Shown here piece by piece: positions 11,423 to 26,400 of a stretch of DNA of 64,000 nt. This stretch comes from Apostichopus japonicus (Eukaryota > Echinodermata > Holothuroidea > Aspidochirotida > Stichopodidae). The stretch is taken from NCBI RefSeq assembly GCF_037975245.1, contig NC_092568.1, forward strand, positions 36,797,001-36,861,000. The letters run 5' to 3'. Each line of letters starts with the position of its first letter. Within the stretch, counting starts at the first letter, position 1. The notes beneath the pieces are model-generated. The model did no database searches, was not told the origin of the DNA, and was given only the letters and a program-made list of their open reading frames with translations. The position numbers and the translations under genes were made by a program.

Positions 11423-14400
11423 CTGTGAAGACAAGAAAATGAAATGATACATTAGTTATGAAATTGTTATCGTTGCATCCACTGAATGTGTAAGTTACTA
11501 AAACCTTCCAAGTAGAACAACATGATATAACTTAATAATGAACCGCTCCTAAGGGAATACCTTATGATTATGCCACAATCAAGTTTCAGTTTTCCTTCAT
11601 TAATAACCTCTTTACAAATAATCTTTGCCTCTTTATCCTGTCACAGAGACACTAAAGGAAAGTTGAAATTTCAGAAAGAATGCCTTTCTGAAGAGAATTG
11701 TGTAAAGGGGAGACAATAAAAAGTGGGTAAAAAAATCATCTATCCCAAACGACCATGTTGGACAGTCATTAAACTGCTGCTCATAACTGTATTGGAACTA
11801 GCCTCAAATTATTCTTCGTCGTAAAGTGGGGGCAGCATACTAGAACAACACTGGGTTTCAATCTGAAGAATCCAGCAGTAAGAAGGTGTCCATGCAACAA
11901 CACAAACATACATTCTCATTAAGTGACATGGATGCTAGTAACTCCATCAATCATTTCACAGACTAAATGTTTGTCAACCTTTGGTTTTCACCTCAAATCC
12001 AAACATAACCATTCAAGCAAGCTTATTGATATTTTTATTTGATATTTTGCAGTTTTTTCAACATAACTGCAAAATTGTTTTTAAAAATCTTTCTTCATAC
12101 ATGATTGACCAATTTCACCTTTTCCAGATTAAGTTTTTGTTGTTGCCACCAGTGAATATCACTCGGGCACTGACTGCAATGAGCTTGCCCAGATTTGTGA
12201 ATGACAGTTTCTTCAGCATTACGATCACATCTGTACCAAACAATGCTAAACTCATGGATACTTGCTTGCCATGGGTAGACATGTAACCTCTGCACTAAGG
12301 TTTGTATTTTTCTGAGGTGGAATGTTCATGTGCGACACCCACAACTAGAAAACATATTACCTCAAAGGTGGCAGATGTTGGCAAACTGGCATACTTGGTA
12401 TGTGGCTAGCCCAGTTCAAGATCCTTATTATTTAGGTGCAGTTCAAAGGTCAGCAGAGTCAGATTGTCAAAATGTTAATAGCACTGTATCTTAACTGGGA
12501 TGAAGTTTGTACATACATGAGAGGTTTTCCTTGTGATGTGTTTACAAGCCTACAGTTTTTGGTGGAAGTTAAAGGTCATTTGAGGTCAAAACCTGAAAAT
12601 CTTTTTTAAACCCAACATTTCAGGAAAAGGAATGTTTATAATTGTCATACCCAGGATGTACTTGCCCATTATAAGTACATGGCCTCTATTATGTTTGGTA
12701 GAGGTCAAAAGGTGAACATTGCAACAGCTCTATATGGCAAGAATAGTGACATTGCGGAAGTTTGAACTTGAATAACAGACTGGCAATTACTTTGTGCCAA
12801 ATATTTACTTTCTGTAGGGAAGTCAAAGATCATTTGAGTTCAAAAGAAGTGAAGACCTGGAAATCTTGATATCTGGTCGGGTTGTTAGTTCATTATTTAT
12901 AGTCTTTCGGCTTAACTATTTTTTCGAGTGGACAATTGGTAACAGAAAATGCAGTGAAGGAGACAAAAAAAATATTCCAGCTGCAGACGAAGTCAAAGTT
13001 CCATAGTGTGACGCAGACATTTTACAGTAAATTTTAAGAGTTGTTCAACTTTTGGTACCAGAAATCAATTAGGTGAAAAGATGAAACTGATTTGATGCTA
13101 CTGCCAATTTATAACTCCTTTGCAAGTGAACATCAATACACCATACATTCAACCAGCTTGTTTGAGGGAAGTATGTGGCCAAGGAAGGGTGGGGGGAGGG
13201 GGGAAAGGGGCATGATAAAAGTGGGAGGGCGGGTGGGTAGCCCATATACATACATCTTCTGTGACTTGCTCTAAACCAGTAGCTTCTTTACGGCCGTCGA
13301 GTGGCTGTGCATTTTCGTCAGTTCCTTCGCAATCGAATGGGGGTGATTCTTGGCTATAGGTTTGTTGGAAAGCCTCCAGCAAGTCCACATCGCCTACTTC
13401 CTCCAGATACTGTTGAAATTAGTCAAAATTAAGATCACCATGTTGATAAGCTGACTTGGTTCTCATATCGGCATTTACACTAAATCTTGATCTAATCTGA
13501 TCCTTGTTTAATCTGATTTGATCCCTATGCCCAGATCATACCCTTGAGTTCATGAATAAGATCAAAATCCAACTTCAGAGCCCACCAAAATCATCCCTCC
13601 CATGGTGATTTTTGAAACGTAAAATACAGTCATGTCACTTGTGTATTTAAGATGCAAAGCACACAGCGGCGGAGATAATCTGTTGCAGGTTATGGTGTAA
13701 CCATGACAACAAACACTAATCTCTCCATTGATCTCAGCTTGCATGTGAGACACCTGCAGCCAGCAGTAGTTGTATCAACTTCCGTTTAGAGACATGAGAG
13801 GATATGAGTGTGATGTTTGAGTGTAAAGGACCCGGTACCTGAATCAGCCATTTATCATATAATGGACAGAACACAACACACAGCCATTGTCTTGAACCAG
13901 TGTAGAAACACTCATACATGATGTAAAACTTGATGCTAAAGGCTCTTAGAAACGGAAATTAATAGTTGCCCAAATTCATATAGATATATATATATATATA
14001 TATATTGGAAACACTTTTGATTTTTTTTTAACTTTTAGTACAGAGGCGCTCTTTATTGTCATAGCATATACTTCCAATCCAAAGCTGCCTTTTTTCACCT
14101 TCTGATCTCTTTTTAGATTTCTTTAGATTCCTTTTTGAGTTTAAACTTAAATGCCCCCCCCCTCTCTCCCCTCACATAACACCCTGCTGTGATTTCTGCT
14201 ATAGAGGGCCTGCCTCCATAGCACTCCTCTTCTCTTCACACAAATTTCTTTTCCCATCTCAAATCCTGTAGTAGCTGGGCAGTGTTTAATTAGGGAGCTA
14301 TTCCCGCATAATAATAGCTCCCTGGGTTTCATTCATATGCACAATTTGAAAAGCAGCTGAGAATCTTCATCCATTTCTTGGAATTATAACAAAGCTTATT

Positions 14401-17400
14401 GCTTCATCCCTAATTTACATACCAACAAATACAACTGTCCATTCGGTTAAACCTATCGCACATGAGTCCAAAACAGTTTTGAACCTTAATTTTGCATCTT
14501 TTCACAATAACTGATATTGCCAATAATGACTTCAGCATTTGGCCCCTGTTTGTTTGTTTTGTGCATTTAGATCTCAGAGAGTTTATAATAATACAAGGTT
14601 GATTAGACTTACACATTATAAGGATAACCTTCCCTTTGTGTTACATTAACGTCTGTGGGGCGCACTGAAAACATACAGGAGTCAATGACTGGATGATTTT
14701 ACAATTCCCTAAAGTATAGTACACAACAGTTACACATTAGAGTTCCGTATCCAGAAATTAAGCAAACCAAACAAATGTGATGCCTATAGCAAACATTCCC
14801 CCCCACCATATCTTATCCCCCCTCCTCCCCCTACTGTCATAGAATAGAGTTGAGCATAATAGCACACTTATATCCTATTTATGTTTTACCTCGTTGTTAC
14901 TTCTTGTTGTTCCTTCTTAGCTTTGTATAAGGGCAATATGCCAAGATTTAATATATCCTACATCTTAAATTTAACCAGGGGCTCAATCCAGATGGCATCT
15001 CCTTGGTTTACCAAACCCTACAATGAACAAACACATTTGGAATGCCCTTAATACAAAAAAATAATGTAGCCATGTTTAGTGTTTGTGGACTCGGTGTGTT
15101 CTTTCACTCTAGTACTACAGTCTGGGAAATGCCCCCCCCCCCCGGGGATCCTGCGGCTAAATAGGAAGGAAAACAGAGAGGGAACAGCCAGATAGCCGAC
15201 AGTTTCCAAGAAATCGTGGCCAATTAGGGCAGAGAGTCTGTGGAACTGATTACCAGTGTTTATGTAATAACTTCGGGGACAGATGTTAAATGTGTCGAAA
15301 GATGAGAAAATGAAAATAGAATCATAGGCAGAATTCTCGCTTCCATCCTCCAGGGAATGACATGATTGATGTATAGAGGGTGGTGGGGGGGGGTGGTGGG
15401 GGGCGGGAAAGGAAATGGAATATTCAATAATTTATATTCTACTATAAACAACATGAAAGTAAATCAGAATATTGTCAATTTCTTGGAAACATGTGCTTCA
15501 CAGAGCTCATTTACATTTCATCAGAAATGTAAAAAAAAAGAGAGCAAAATCAAAAGATTTTCTTATTTCGTTTTTATTTTGGTGTGAATATAATTGTGGG
15601 AACATGCAATCAGAGATGTGCTTTTTAGTTTGGGTAAAACCAAAAAAAAAAAGGGTTTTAAACAACAAATGTGAAAATAAGGTCTTTGTTGACAACTTAA
15701 GGCAGATTGTTCAATTAAGTTTTGATCAAGACAAAATATACATTGGTACTTGGGATTTCAGTATTTAATATGACAGACTTATAAAGATCAAAATGAAGCC
15801 TAGTGAATGGAGAATTCCCCGGCCACTAAATCTGAAAGGTGTTATATAAAGTTGACATTACCTCTTCATCCATACTGGTGGAAGCCAGCTGACTCTCCAC
15901 TTGGTCCGACGGTGAAATAATATGTGAAATGGAATCATCGCCAGGATCCTAATTGTAGATTGAAAAAAAAAAACATAACAAAAATCAGGTTTTAAGTATG
16001 AAATCATGACAAGCCAGGAGGATTCACTTTCAGTTTTAAAAACTTGCAGAATGGAATTAACCTCTGTTGGCAAAGGTAGGGGGGGGGGTGGGGGAGAATT
16101 TCATTAACAATTTGGTCTAATGGAAAGCAATTGTTAATCTCAATGATTTTCTCAATGAGTTTGACCAAAAAGCTTCCAGAAATCTTACCTTATAAACAAA
16201 CGAGGGAATGACGAATGCTGTGAAATATTACAAACCATATCCATTTCGTTTTGGACTTCATGACTTGACAAAATTCCCAACAGTTAACTAATATTAAAAA
16301 TATTAATCCTATTACAGCCAAAAACTGTTGATGCTCTTATCAATTGTTTATAAATTCTGTTTCTTTTGTCGTTGATTTACGATACCAAATATATCATCAG
16401 TCTTGTTTTGAGTCTCCTTCCACCCCCCTGCCCCCTGTCAGTGTTCCCCACCCCCTGTCAGGCTTTCCTTGGTTCCCTTCCAATAATTCCACCTTTCAGA
16501 CATTCCTCATTTATTTGGCCACATGCTCTCATTTCTTAGGATATGTCTCGATTCTTACATCTGCCACCATTCCATATCGTATTAAAACCTCTTTCCGTTA
16601 ACATGGTTTAACTATATATATATATATATACCGGTTCAACCTGTCCTTTGCAATATCATTAATATCCATCCTGTGCTGGTTAATATCAAGAAGTTGTAAT
16701 AAGTGTTGTACAAGAGTAATGGATCCCTGTGGACTCTCCGTCGGTAAAAAATATGACCGGTAAAATTAGGTGAACCGCAGTATGGCTCCCTCTATGGGAC
16801 AACCACCTGAAATTTGTTTCATCAGACCCAAAGCTAACTGTGCGATCAAAGTGCTAAGTTCAGTAGGCTGCGCGTATACCCATGTGACTAGTAAATTCAG
16901 TTTGGGGTGACACAAATTTGCAGGGCAAAGAATTTTCATTCTTTTTTGGATGTTTTGTTGATACCCAAAAGTGATTATGCAGGTCAGATCATGGGTATCT
17001 TCACTGACCTAAATATAAACATAGGAATTTAAACTTGATATTTTGAAATGCAATTAAAAATGGCCTTGCTAAGCTTGAATGGATATTGACTTATTGATAA
17101 CCTTCCTGGTACTTGTGGCAAACTCTTATAGTGTCATTGATTGGTCAATAATATTGACTGGAAGATATATAGCAAGGCTTGATAATCATTTGGTTCTATT
17201 TCCTGTCTTTGTTTACGAATCAGCTTTGTTTACATGACGAAATGAACGTTCTTTGATCTCTACGGTTTACAACGATTACCGGCAAAACTAGGAATGCATC
17301 TGTGAGGATACTCACATGTAAATGGTTATTTAATATTAAACTGGGTATGCAAGCTGACAAAATTAAATATACAATATAATAATTAATCAAGGTTACATAG

Positions 17401-20400
17401 CTAAGTCAAAGGACTTGCAATCTAAGGGTTACAGGTTCATCTTCTGGCTAGATCGTTGTGTCCTCCACTGCCTCTTGTCAGCCAGGTATTTAAAGGGTGT
17501 GAAGACTCGCGCAAAAGGAAACGTCTAATGCCGGTAATTTGACCTAGTTTCGAATGAGGTGTAACAGAAGTGTTAAACACCACCATCGATCCCAGAAAAT
17601 ACACACACAGCTTGCTACCGTCGGTAATTAGACACTAGTGTACAGTCAGTACATACAGCTGCGGTCAATACCCACAGCACAGTATACAAACGATACAGCG
17701 ATGGACATCTCAGGTCCAGCTAAAGATAACAATTAAGGTATCACGTTTCATTACTGCCTGCATTTTGTAGCGACACGAACAAAACGTCACTTGCAAGCAA
17801 CAGAAAGTTGTGACTTTTTCAGTCGGCTGCACACGGTTTGGGGCGAGTCTTCACTGCCTTTAAATGGAGATCTGTGACGGATTTTGTAAATATAGTTACA
17901 TGCTCCGGTTTGTGACTGCACCCTATAGGAAGGCCCCAACCCCCCCCCCCCGGGGACATATAGATGTGGTGCACTGGATTGGCCCGGGAGGGGTTTGTTT
18001 GAACTGTGCACATTTGGGTGTGATGAGTTTCCAATGAGCAGGGTGAAATGTTGTAAAATCCTTCAAGAAATTAAGGCCTTGCCTATAATACAAGACTGTT
18101 ATACCATTTAACTTTGACTTTACATCCTCTTATCACTAAATATTCGCATCTTATGAAGTTACAGAGTATTATCGTCCATATGTTTGAAAGTTACGTCATC
18201 CTAAACTTTGACAGTTATGTAATCCAGAAGTTTTAGGTTACAAATATTCTTGAAGTTTCATCCTAACATCTTCCTGAGGTTTTGTGGTTTCATGTACTTA
18301 ATGTTATCAAAGTTACATCTTCTGAGAGAGTTTTATTAAGCCACAAAAAAAAAATGGAATAGTCTTGTGACAAACACGCAAGCAGAAAGCACAATATATT
18401 GTAAGTCACAAATTGCCTCCTATATAAGACACATAATGCTAACATATGAATCCAAGAGGGTGCCATGTTAACGTGGGCAATAGTCGAACTTGTCGTCATG
18501 AACATGAAAGTTGAAAGTGTCTAGCGAACCCTTTGGGGGAACTAAGATAACTAAACTGTATTTGACACTGTACCAAGGGAAATGTAGGCTGTGTGCTCTA
18601 ATTCACTGCATAAAGGAGGCTTCCTGTAGAATTGCGCCGTCCTGAAATTAAATGGTCAAGTTCGACCAAGTGAGAAATTTGAAGACGGTGATGTTTTTGG
18701 GTTTTTGTATACTATTCATAGATGGTCATATGTAACTGAAAAACTGAAAGTCTGAAAATATAAAATCTCGACATAAGTTTAATTTAAGCTGAAATAAACA
18801 CATACAATGTAAGGTGATAAGCAAAAGTGTGGTCATTTTTTGGCTGAATGATAGAAAAAAATAAAAAAATAAAATAAATTTAAAAAAACCTTCACTGTTT
18901 TGATATAGTCACATACTAATAACAATAACCTAGTCATTGCCAAAATTTCTTTAAAATGAACTAGAAAGACAGTTAATATAAACTAAAATTGGATCCTTCT
19001 CAGAGTCCTAGGGAAAATTTACTCAGTTAGAATCTATAGAAGTAAGGAAATTAATTCTGGAATTGTACAAGAAGGAATTTTAGAGTGCTACAATTATGAA
19101 CTTTAAAAGAGAAAAGAAGTTTAATTCCAAGGAGAATCGTTTCTCTGGCATATTTAAAAAAAAAACATGCTATTTCTGTAAAATGAACAAAAATAAATCT
19201 GCTAACAGATTTTAATATTTCTCTCTTCCTAGTGATATTTACAGTTAAATTCTACAAAAAAATAGAAAGTACTTTTGGAATTGCAGAGGAAAAAAAGAAT
19301 TTGTAGGTTGCCAAATTGGAAGTGGGAAGGGGGCATAAATATGAACTTAAAAGGGATAAGGAAGGCTGAGAATTAAACATATTAACAATGTCTTTTTTTT
19401 GTTAAAAATTTCAATCATATTTGACCTTGGAAGAAGGTTCAATGAGGCTAGGTGACAGGATGTTATTTTATGTGGTTATTGTGTGCAGGCGACTTCATCA
19501 CCACTTTAAAGTGATATTTATAATTATAATGATTTTCTTTATAATTTATATAGGGGTCCTTACTGTATCAGTGAGGAATATAATCAAAAACAACAATAAT
19601 ATGAAGTGTTGTCCATGTTTGACATCACAAATTATTCTGCAATGTACTTATCGAAATAAAATTAAATAAATATCAAAAGTTTAAAATATCAGCAACGGAA
19701 CGAGCTATCAAGATTGGGATTTTGATCAATGTGTTGCTTTTCCTTGCTCTGTGTTATAAACTTGTGAAATTTTAGACTTTGTCATCAGTTCAATTCTAAG
19801 ACAATATATTTTCTCCTTTTTAACAGAATAAAACATATCTCACAACTGGATTTGACATTAAGCAGAGTCTGATATCAACTAATCTCTGTCATACTGAGTT
19901 ATTGAGTCACTTCATATAAAAAGTGCAGTGTCTTGAAATTATTTTCCCTATATGGAAAAAATAACAGTCACAATATCAACTAAAGCATTGACTCCATTTG
20001 GGAAAGTGACTGGTAATGACTCAAGTCAAGATGGAAAGTGACTGGTAATGACTTGAGTAAATTCAGGAAAGTGACTGGTAATGACTTGAGCCAAGTTGGC
20101 CAGAGTGACTGGTAATGACTTGAAGCAATTCGGGAAAGTGACTGGTAATGACTTGAGTCAATTTGGGAAAGTGACTGGTAATGACTTGAGTCACGTCGGG
20201 AATGTGACTGGTAATGACTTGAGTCAAGTGGGGAAAGTGACTGGAACTGACTTGAGTCAAGTGGGTGAGTCAATTCAGAGAGTGACTGGTAATGACTTGA
20301 CTCTCTTCTGGAAAGTTACTGGTACAGTAATGACTTGAGTGATAATTCAAGTGAAGTGACTCAGCAAAACACTACATTAATTGTGACTATAGAACATGAG

Positions 20401-23400
20401 ATTACTTGGATGCCATCAAGGTCACAAAATTGATTAGAAATTGAACAACACTGCAAGAGTAACCCTTGTTAAAGCTGCTTTGTTGTCTGAGGTTACAGTA
20501 ATAGTTACTTTTCTTTTCTTCAATCTTGACACTTTTACTACATTATACTCTATTATATTCTGTTGACAATGTGTATTAATATTTAAAGAAGAAGGGGTTT
20601 TTCTCCATTTTTTAGGAATATTAGTGCTGTAAAATATAAGAGTAATGAAAGCAACTTTGAACTTAAACCATAACCCTTGATAGTGTCATTTTGTGATCAA
20701 AATCAATTAATTTGAATAATTGAATAACTTAACCTAATCAAATTACTTCTAAAACTCAGTGTCAGGGGCCAGAGTGACAGCCTCTGTTGTTAATAGTTAC
20801 AAATTTCATTTTTCACTTTATGCTCTAGACCTTCCAAGTTTTTTGTCGTCATCAAGATATTGTTTTCATACCTGTAAACGGGTTTACTTCCTTTAGTCAC
20901 CAACCCCCCCCCCCAAAAAAAAATCTTTTGGAAGACATATTAATTACCTGATACACTGATCAGCAGTCGGAACACAGGAGAGCAGTAAATATCATAATTA
21001 TTATCTTAGCCAACAGCCGATTGCTAATATCCTGTAGAGGTTTGGCCTCTCAGAACAACTTGTTGGATTACTGGCTTCCTTCCTCATACCACTTACCGAG
21101 AGGAAAGACTCTCCCTGAGGTGAGTCAGGGTTGATCTTACAAACATCTTAAACGGTAACACTCAAGTAGTACTCATCCTTTTTTTTAAGGTTTTTTTTTT
21201 GGTGTGTGTGTGTGCTCTTGTGACTTTCTTGTGACGGGTTATTGGCCCTGGTATGTGTTTCATCAAAGGAATAGAGAGATAAAAAAAAGAGAGAGAAAAA
21301 AAAAAAAAAAATGAGGGTAGCACATTGACAACAACTGAAGCTAATTACATGAAGCCCAGGATGTCATGTTACCATATAAGTCAGATGTCTCACAGGTGTA
21401 TGACTTGGAGGAATGTCTCCAGAACCTCATGTCCAGCTATTAAATTCTACAGCAGTTTTGGAAAGACATTTTTACATGGATATGAAGTATTAGAAGGTTT
21501 CTTATATGTTACTTCAAATGTCAAGGATTGTAGTTTAATTTGGATGATTTTATCAGGGCTTAGGAATCTGATGTAAGAAGCTTCCCTTTCTTGATTCAAA
21601 TTATTCTGTTTACTCAAAATGAAATGACAATTGGACTCCACCAACAACTTGATAAGACTGGTCCACCAAGAAAGTCCTAGGAACTTACATGAAAGAATCT
21701 TGTCAGCTTATGTAGCAATACTTTTTCCTCTCCTAGACATGTGTGAGACATCATGACCAACTCTTTGAATGTCTTGTAAGCTTGAGCAACACTTATCCCT
21801 TTCTTAGACATGTAAGATGCCTCTTGAATAATGAGAAAGTGACATTATGACTAACCCTGCTTATAAATGTCTTGTCAGCTCAAGAGACAATTGTCAATTT
21901 TTGAACACCTCTGATGCCTCTTGAATACTGAGAAAGGGCCATTATGACCAACCCTACTCAAAAATGTCTTGTCAGCTCAAGAGACAATTGTCCTTTTTTG
22001 AACACCTTTGATGCCTCTTGAATACTGAGACAGGGCCATTATGACCAACCCTACTAAAAAATGTCTTGTCAGCTCAAGAGACAATTGTTCTTTTTTGAAC
22101 ACCTCTGATGCCTCTTGAATACTGAGAAAGGGCCATTATGACCAACCCTACTCAAATATGTCTTTTCAGCTCAAGAGACAATTGTCCTTTTTTGAACACC
22201 TCTGATGCCTCTTGAATATTGAGAAAGGGCCATTATGACTAACCCTGCTCATAAATGTCTTGTCAGCTCAAGAGACAATTGTCCTTTTTTGAACACCTCT
22301 GATGCCTCTTGAATACTGAGAATGGACCATTATGAACAACCCTACTCAAATATGTCTTGTCAGCTCAAGAGACAATTGTCCTTTTTTGAACACCTCTGAT
22401 GCCTCTTGAATACTGAGAAAGGGCCATGATGACTAACCCTGCTCATAAATGTCTTGTCAGCTCAAGAGAAAATTGTCCTTTTTTGAACACCTCTGATGCC
22501 TCTTGAATATTGAGAAAGGACCATTATGACTAACCCTGCTCATAAATGTCTTGTGAGCTCAAGAGACAATTGTCCACTTTTGAACACCTCTTATGCCTCT
22601 TGAATACTGAGAAAGGACCATTATGAGTAACCGTACTCAAATATGTCTTGTCAGCTCAAGAGACAATTGTCCTTCTTTGAACACCTCTGATGCCTCTTGA
22701 ATACTGAGAAAGGGCCATTATGACTAACCCTGCTCATAAATGTCTTGTCAGCTCAAGAGACAATTGTCTTTCTTTGGACACCTCTGATGCCTCTTGAATA
22801 CTGAGAAAGGGTCATTATGACTAACCCTACCCATAAATGTCTTGTCAGCTCAAGAGACAATTGTCCTTTTTTGAACACCTCTGATGCCTCTTGAATAATG
22901 AGAAAGTGCCATTATGACTAACCCTACTCAAATATGTCTTGTAAGCTCGAAAGACAATTGTCAATTTTAGGACACCTCTGATGCCTCTTGAATACTGAGA
23001 AAGGACCATTATGACTAACCCTACTCAAATATGTCTTGTGAGCTCAAGAGACAATTGTCCTTTTTTGAACACCTCTGATGCCTCTTGAATACTGAGAAAG
23101 GGCCATTATGACCAACCCTACTCATAAATGTCTTGTCAGCTCAAGAGACAATTGTCCTTTTTTGAACACCTCTGATGCCTCTTGAATAATGAGAAAGTGC
23201 CATTATGACTAACCCTACTCAAATATGTCTTTTCAGCTCAAGAGACAATTGTCCTTCTTTGAACACCTCTGATGCCTCTTGAATACTGAGAAAGGACCAT
23301 TATGACCAACCCTACTCATAAATGTCTTGTCAGCTCAAGAGACAATTGTCCTTTTTTGAACACCTCTGATGCCTCTTGAATAATGAGAAAGTGCCATTAT

Positions 23401-26400
23401 GACTAACCCTACTCAAATATGTCTTTTCAGCTCAAGAGACAATTGTCCTTCTTTGAACACCTCTGATGCCTCTTGAATACTGAGAAAGGACCATTATGAC
23501 CAACCCTACTCATAAATGTCTTGTCAGCTCAAGAGACAATTGTCAATTTTTGAACACCTCTGATGCCTCTTGAATACTGAGAAAGGGCCATTATGACCAA
23601 CCCTACTCAAATATGTCTTGTCAGCTCAAGAGACAATTGTCCTTTTTTGAACACCTCTGATGCCTCTTGAATACTGAGACAGGGCCATTATGACCAACCC
23701 TACTCATAAAGTCTTGTCAGCTCAAGAGACAATTGTCCTTCTTTGGACACCTCTGATGCCTCTTGAATACTGAGAAAGGGCCATTATGACCAACCCTACT
23801 CATAAATGTCTTGTCAGCTCAAGAGACAATTGTCCTTCTTTGGACACCTCTGATGCCTCTTGAATAATGAGAAAGTGCCATTATGACTAACCCTACTCAA
23901 ATATGTCTTTTCAGCTCAAGAGACAATTGTCCTTCTTTGGACACCTATGATGCCTCTTGAATACTGAGAAAGGGCCATTATGACTAACCCTGCTCATAAA
24001 TGTCTTGTCAGCTCAAGAGACAATTGTCCTTCTTTGGACACCTCTGATGCCTCTTGAATACTGAGACAGGGCCATTATGACTAACCCTGCTCATAAATGT
24101 CTTGTCAGCTCAAGAGACAATTGTCCTTCTTTGAACACCTCTGATGCCTCTTGAATACTGAGAAAGGGCCATTATGACCAACACTACTCAAAAATGTCTT
24201 GTCAGCTCAAGAGACACTTGTCTTTCTTAGACCTGTATGATGCCTCTTGAATACTGAGAAAGGGCCATTATGACTTAACTTTACCCCTAAATGTCTCATC
24301 AGCTTTGAACAGTGCGTATCCCTTGCTGAGGCATGTATGAGTCCTCTGAGAGTGAACAGACAGTTATCAGGAAGTCGACTCAAAATGTCTTGTCGAATCT
24401 TGTACAGAACTTCCCTTTTTAGACAACTATAACTATGGCCTATTAGATGAAATGAACTATGTGCTGTAACTCCACTCATGTCTTTTAATTTGAACTCCAC
24501 TTGTCTCTTCTTATAAACAAATGAGGTCTCTTTAAAAGTAACTCTATTCATTTAGACCTTCACTAAGTTTATACTGACCCTGTCAATATCTTTGACAAGT
24601 ACTAGGCCATATAGTAAAAAATGGATCATTAAGATATTTAAGTATAATACTAACCCACAACCCCAATCCCACCACAGCAACCCGCCCCCCCCCACAGCCC
24701 GTCTAATAACTTAATAATAATTTGGATGATCAGAAACTCCCAGCTAGTTTGTTTTATCCTTCTTTTTTTTTTCAAACTTTTTCAGCAAGCTGTAAAAAGG
24801 TAGCCAGTTAAAATGACATATGAAGTCACATCCTTTTTGGGTAAAAGTGTAAAATCGCCAAACTTACAAAAGACATGTCAAAATCTTCTCCAGGGTGATA
24901 ATTTCCCTCTGTTATTTGAGTTAAGCTGTTTGTTAAAAACTCTGCTACTTCCTGGGTACTATTGGCCTGTAATAAAAGATATAATTCCAGGGAAGAAAAA
25001 AATGTTGATTTTAGATGTATAATGTGAGTACACTGCAATCTGTTGCAACAGAATGTTCGAGAGCGAGAGGTGGAGAGAGAGAGAGAGAGAGAGAAAGAGA
25101 GGAAACAAATCCATCAATACCATGAAGAAGATATATAGATAAATTTACTGGTACTTTCTTTGCTTCTCTTACACCTCCCACCCCTCCCCTCAAAAATGAA
25201 CAGATGGCACTTTGAGGCAACAAACTTACCCCTGCATAAGCTAGGCAATTTCTCCTAAAGTTCTCGTTGGTGCTGTTGGAGATGATTGTGGTTATAGCGT
25301 CAACGACAGTCGGGACAGCTTTCTTCAAAGTGTCCTCCCTCTGTCAATGAGAGGAAATATTGACATGCAGTAATTATTTTTTGAAAAAAAAGTATTGAAA
25401 AGACGAAATCAGAGGTAAGTTATGAAAGAGTTAAAGAAAGATTCCTTCTTTAGATGAGCCACTGAAACCATGTTTGTATGATATGTCATGTCGACGATAT
25501 CAATGTAGAGTAACATAATCTACACAACTCTGGGTACAGATATTTACAGTCAATTCCGGCATTTCCCGCTACTATGCATGTATTTTAGATCCTCCTGCCA
25601 GCAGGAACTCGCGAAGAAGCCTCATTGGCTTATCAAAGCGGCAAGCTGACCCAAGTCAGTCTCTTAGATTCATATTTAACGTCCATGATTATGAATTGTC
25701 AACAACTCTGTAACTGGACGACATACATTAATCTTGGAGTGACTCGAACTCGGGACCTTATGATTGAAAGGCACCGGTGTTAACCACTGAGCTAACACTC
25801 CTAGATTACTGTATGTGAAAATTTCGAGCTCAACAGATTTTCATACCTCTCTAAACTGTTCTCCCCCATATCATGCTTCAAATCACTCATATTGACAGTA
25901 TGAACAGTTCCTAACCTTTATCTGACAGAAAACATAATGTTCATACTGCTTATACTGTCAGTACAAGTGCTTTGAAGCTGGACATGAAAAGTACAGTATA
26001 AGAAAAAATGGGTGAACAAGAAAGGGAAAACAAAATAAAGTGTAACATTATTAGTGTCACTCCTTAATTAGTGTCACTCCTTAATTAGTGTCACTCCTTA
26101 ATTGATGATCATTTCCTACTTACCTAAGCATAGCTGTTTGTTTTTGCTCAGTATTTTGTTGGTTTGAATGTTATTTGGTTTTAATCTATTAACCTAGAGG
26201 AGACCTACTAGGCAAGCCTACACAGGTCGGTTTTTAGATTACTTCCTTACACAACATATACACATCCCAGTGCACACATTATCTGATATATTTCCACATG
26301 TGTACATAAAATAATATCAATGAAATTATTGTTTTTTGACAAACGTTTGATTTTCACAGAAAGGTGGATAAAATTCTTAGTCAGTGTAACGAGTTGTGAT

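Larger units (their letters stand above)
15949..24867. other. 8.9-kb intron carrying MITE, minisatellite and satellite
   Basis: Intron 13 of the large gene. Besides the three repeats listed separately it has TA repeats at 16613-16631, C runs at 17940 and 20905, and many A runs between 18830 and 19290. I see no other exon. Confidence 0.5.

Noticed and set aside
20096-20338. 80-codon frame of 11-residue repeats ([11 protein letters not shown])
   Set aside because: It is the 33-bp minisatellite read in one frame. Outer units break frame and it lies in an intron on the antisense strand.
21699-24450. CRISPR-like or protein-coding repeat array
   Set aside because: Direct 97-base units without unique spacers in a eukaryotic intron, and a period not divisible by three.
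24207-24551. 114-codon minus-strand frame at the end of the satellite
   Set aside because: It runs through degenerate satellite units and has no homology or splice context.
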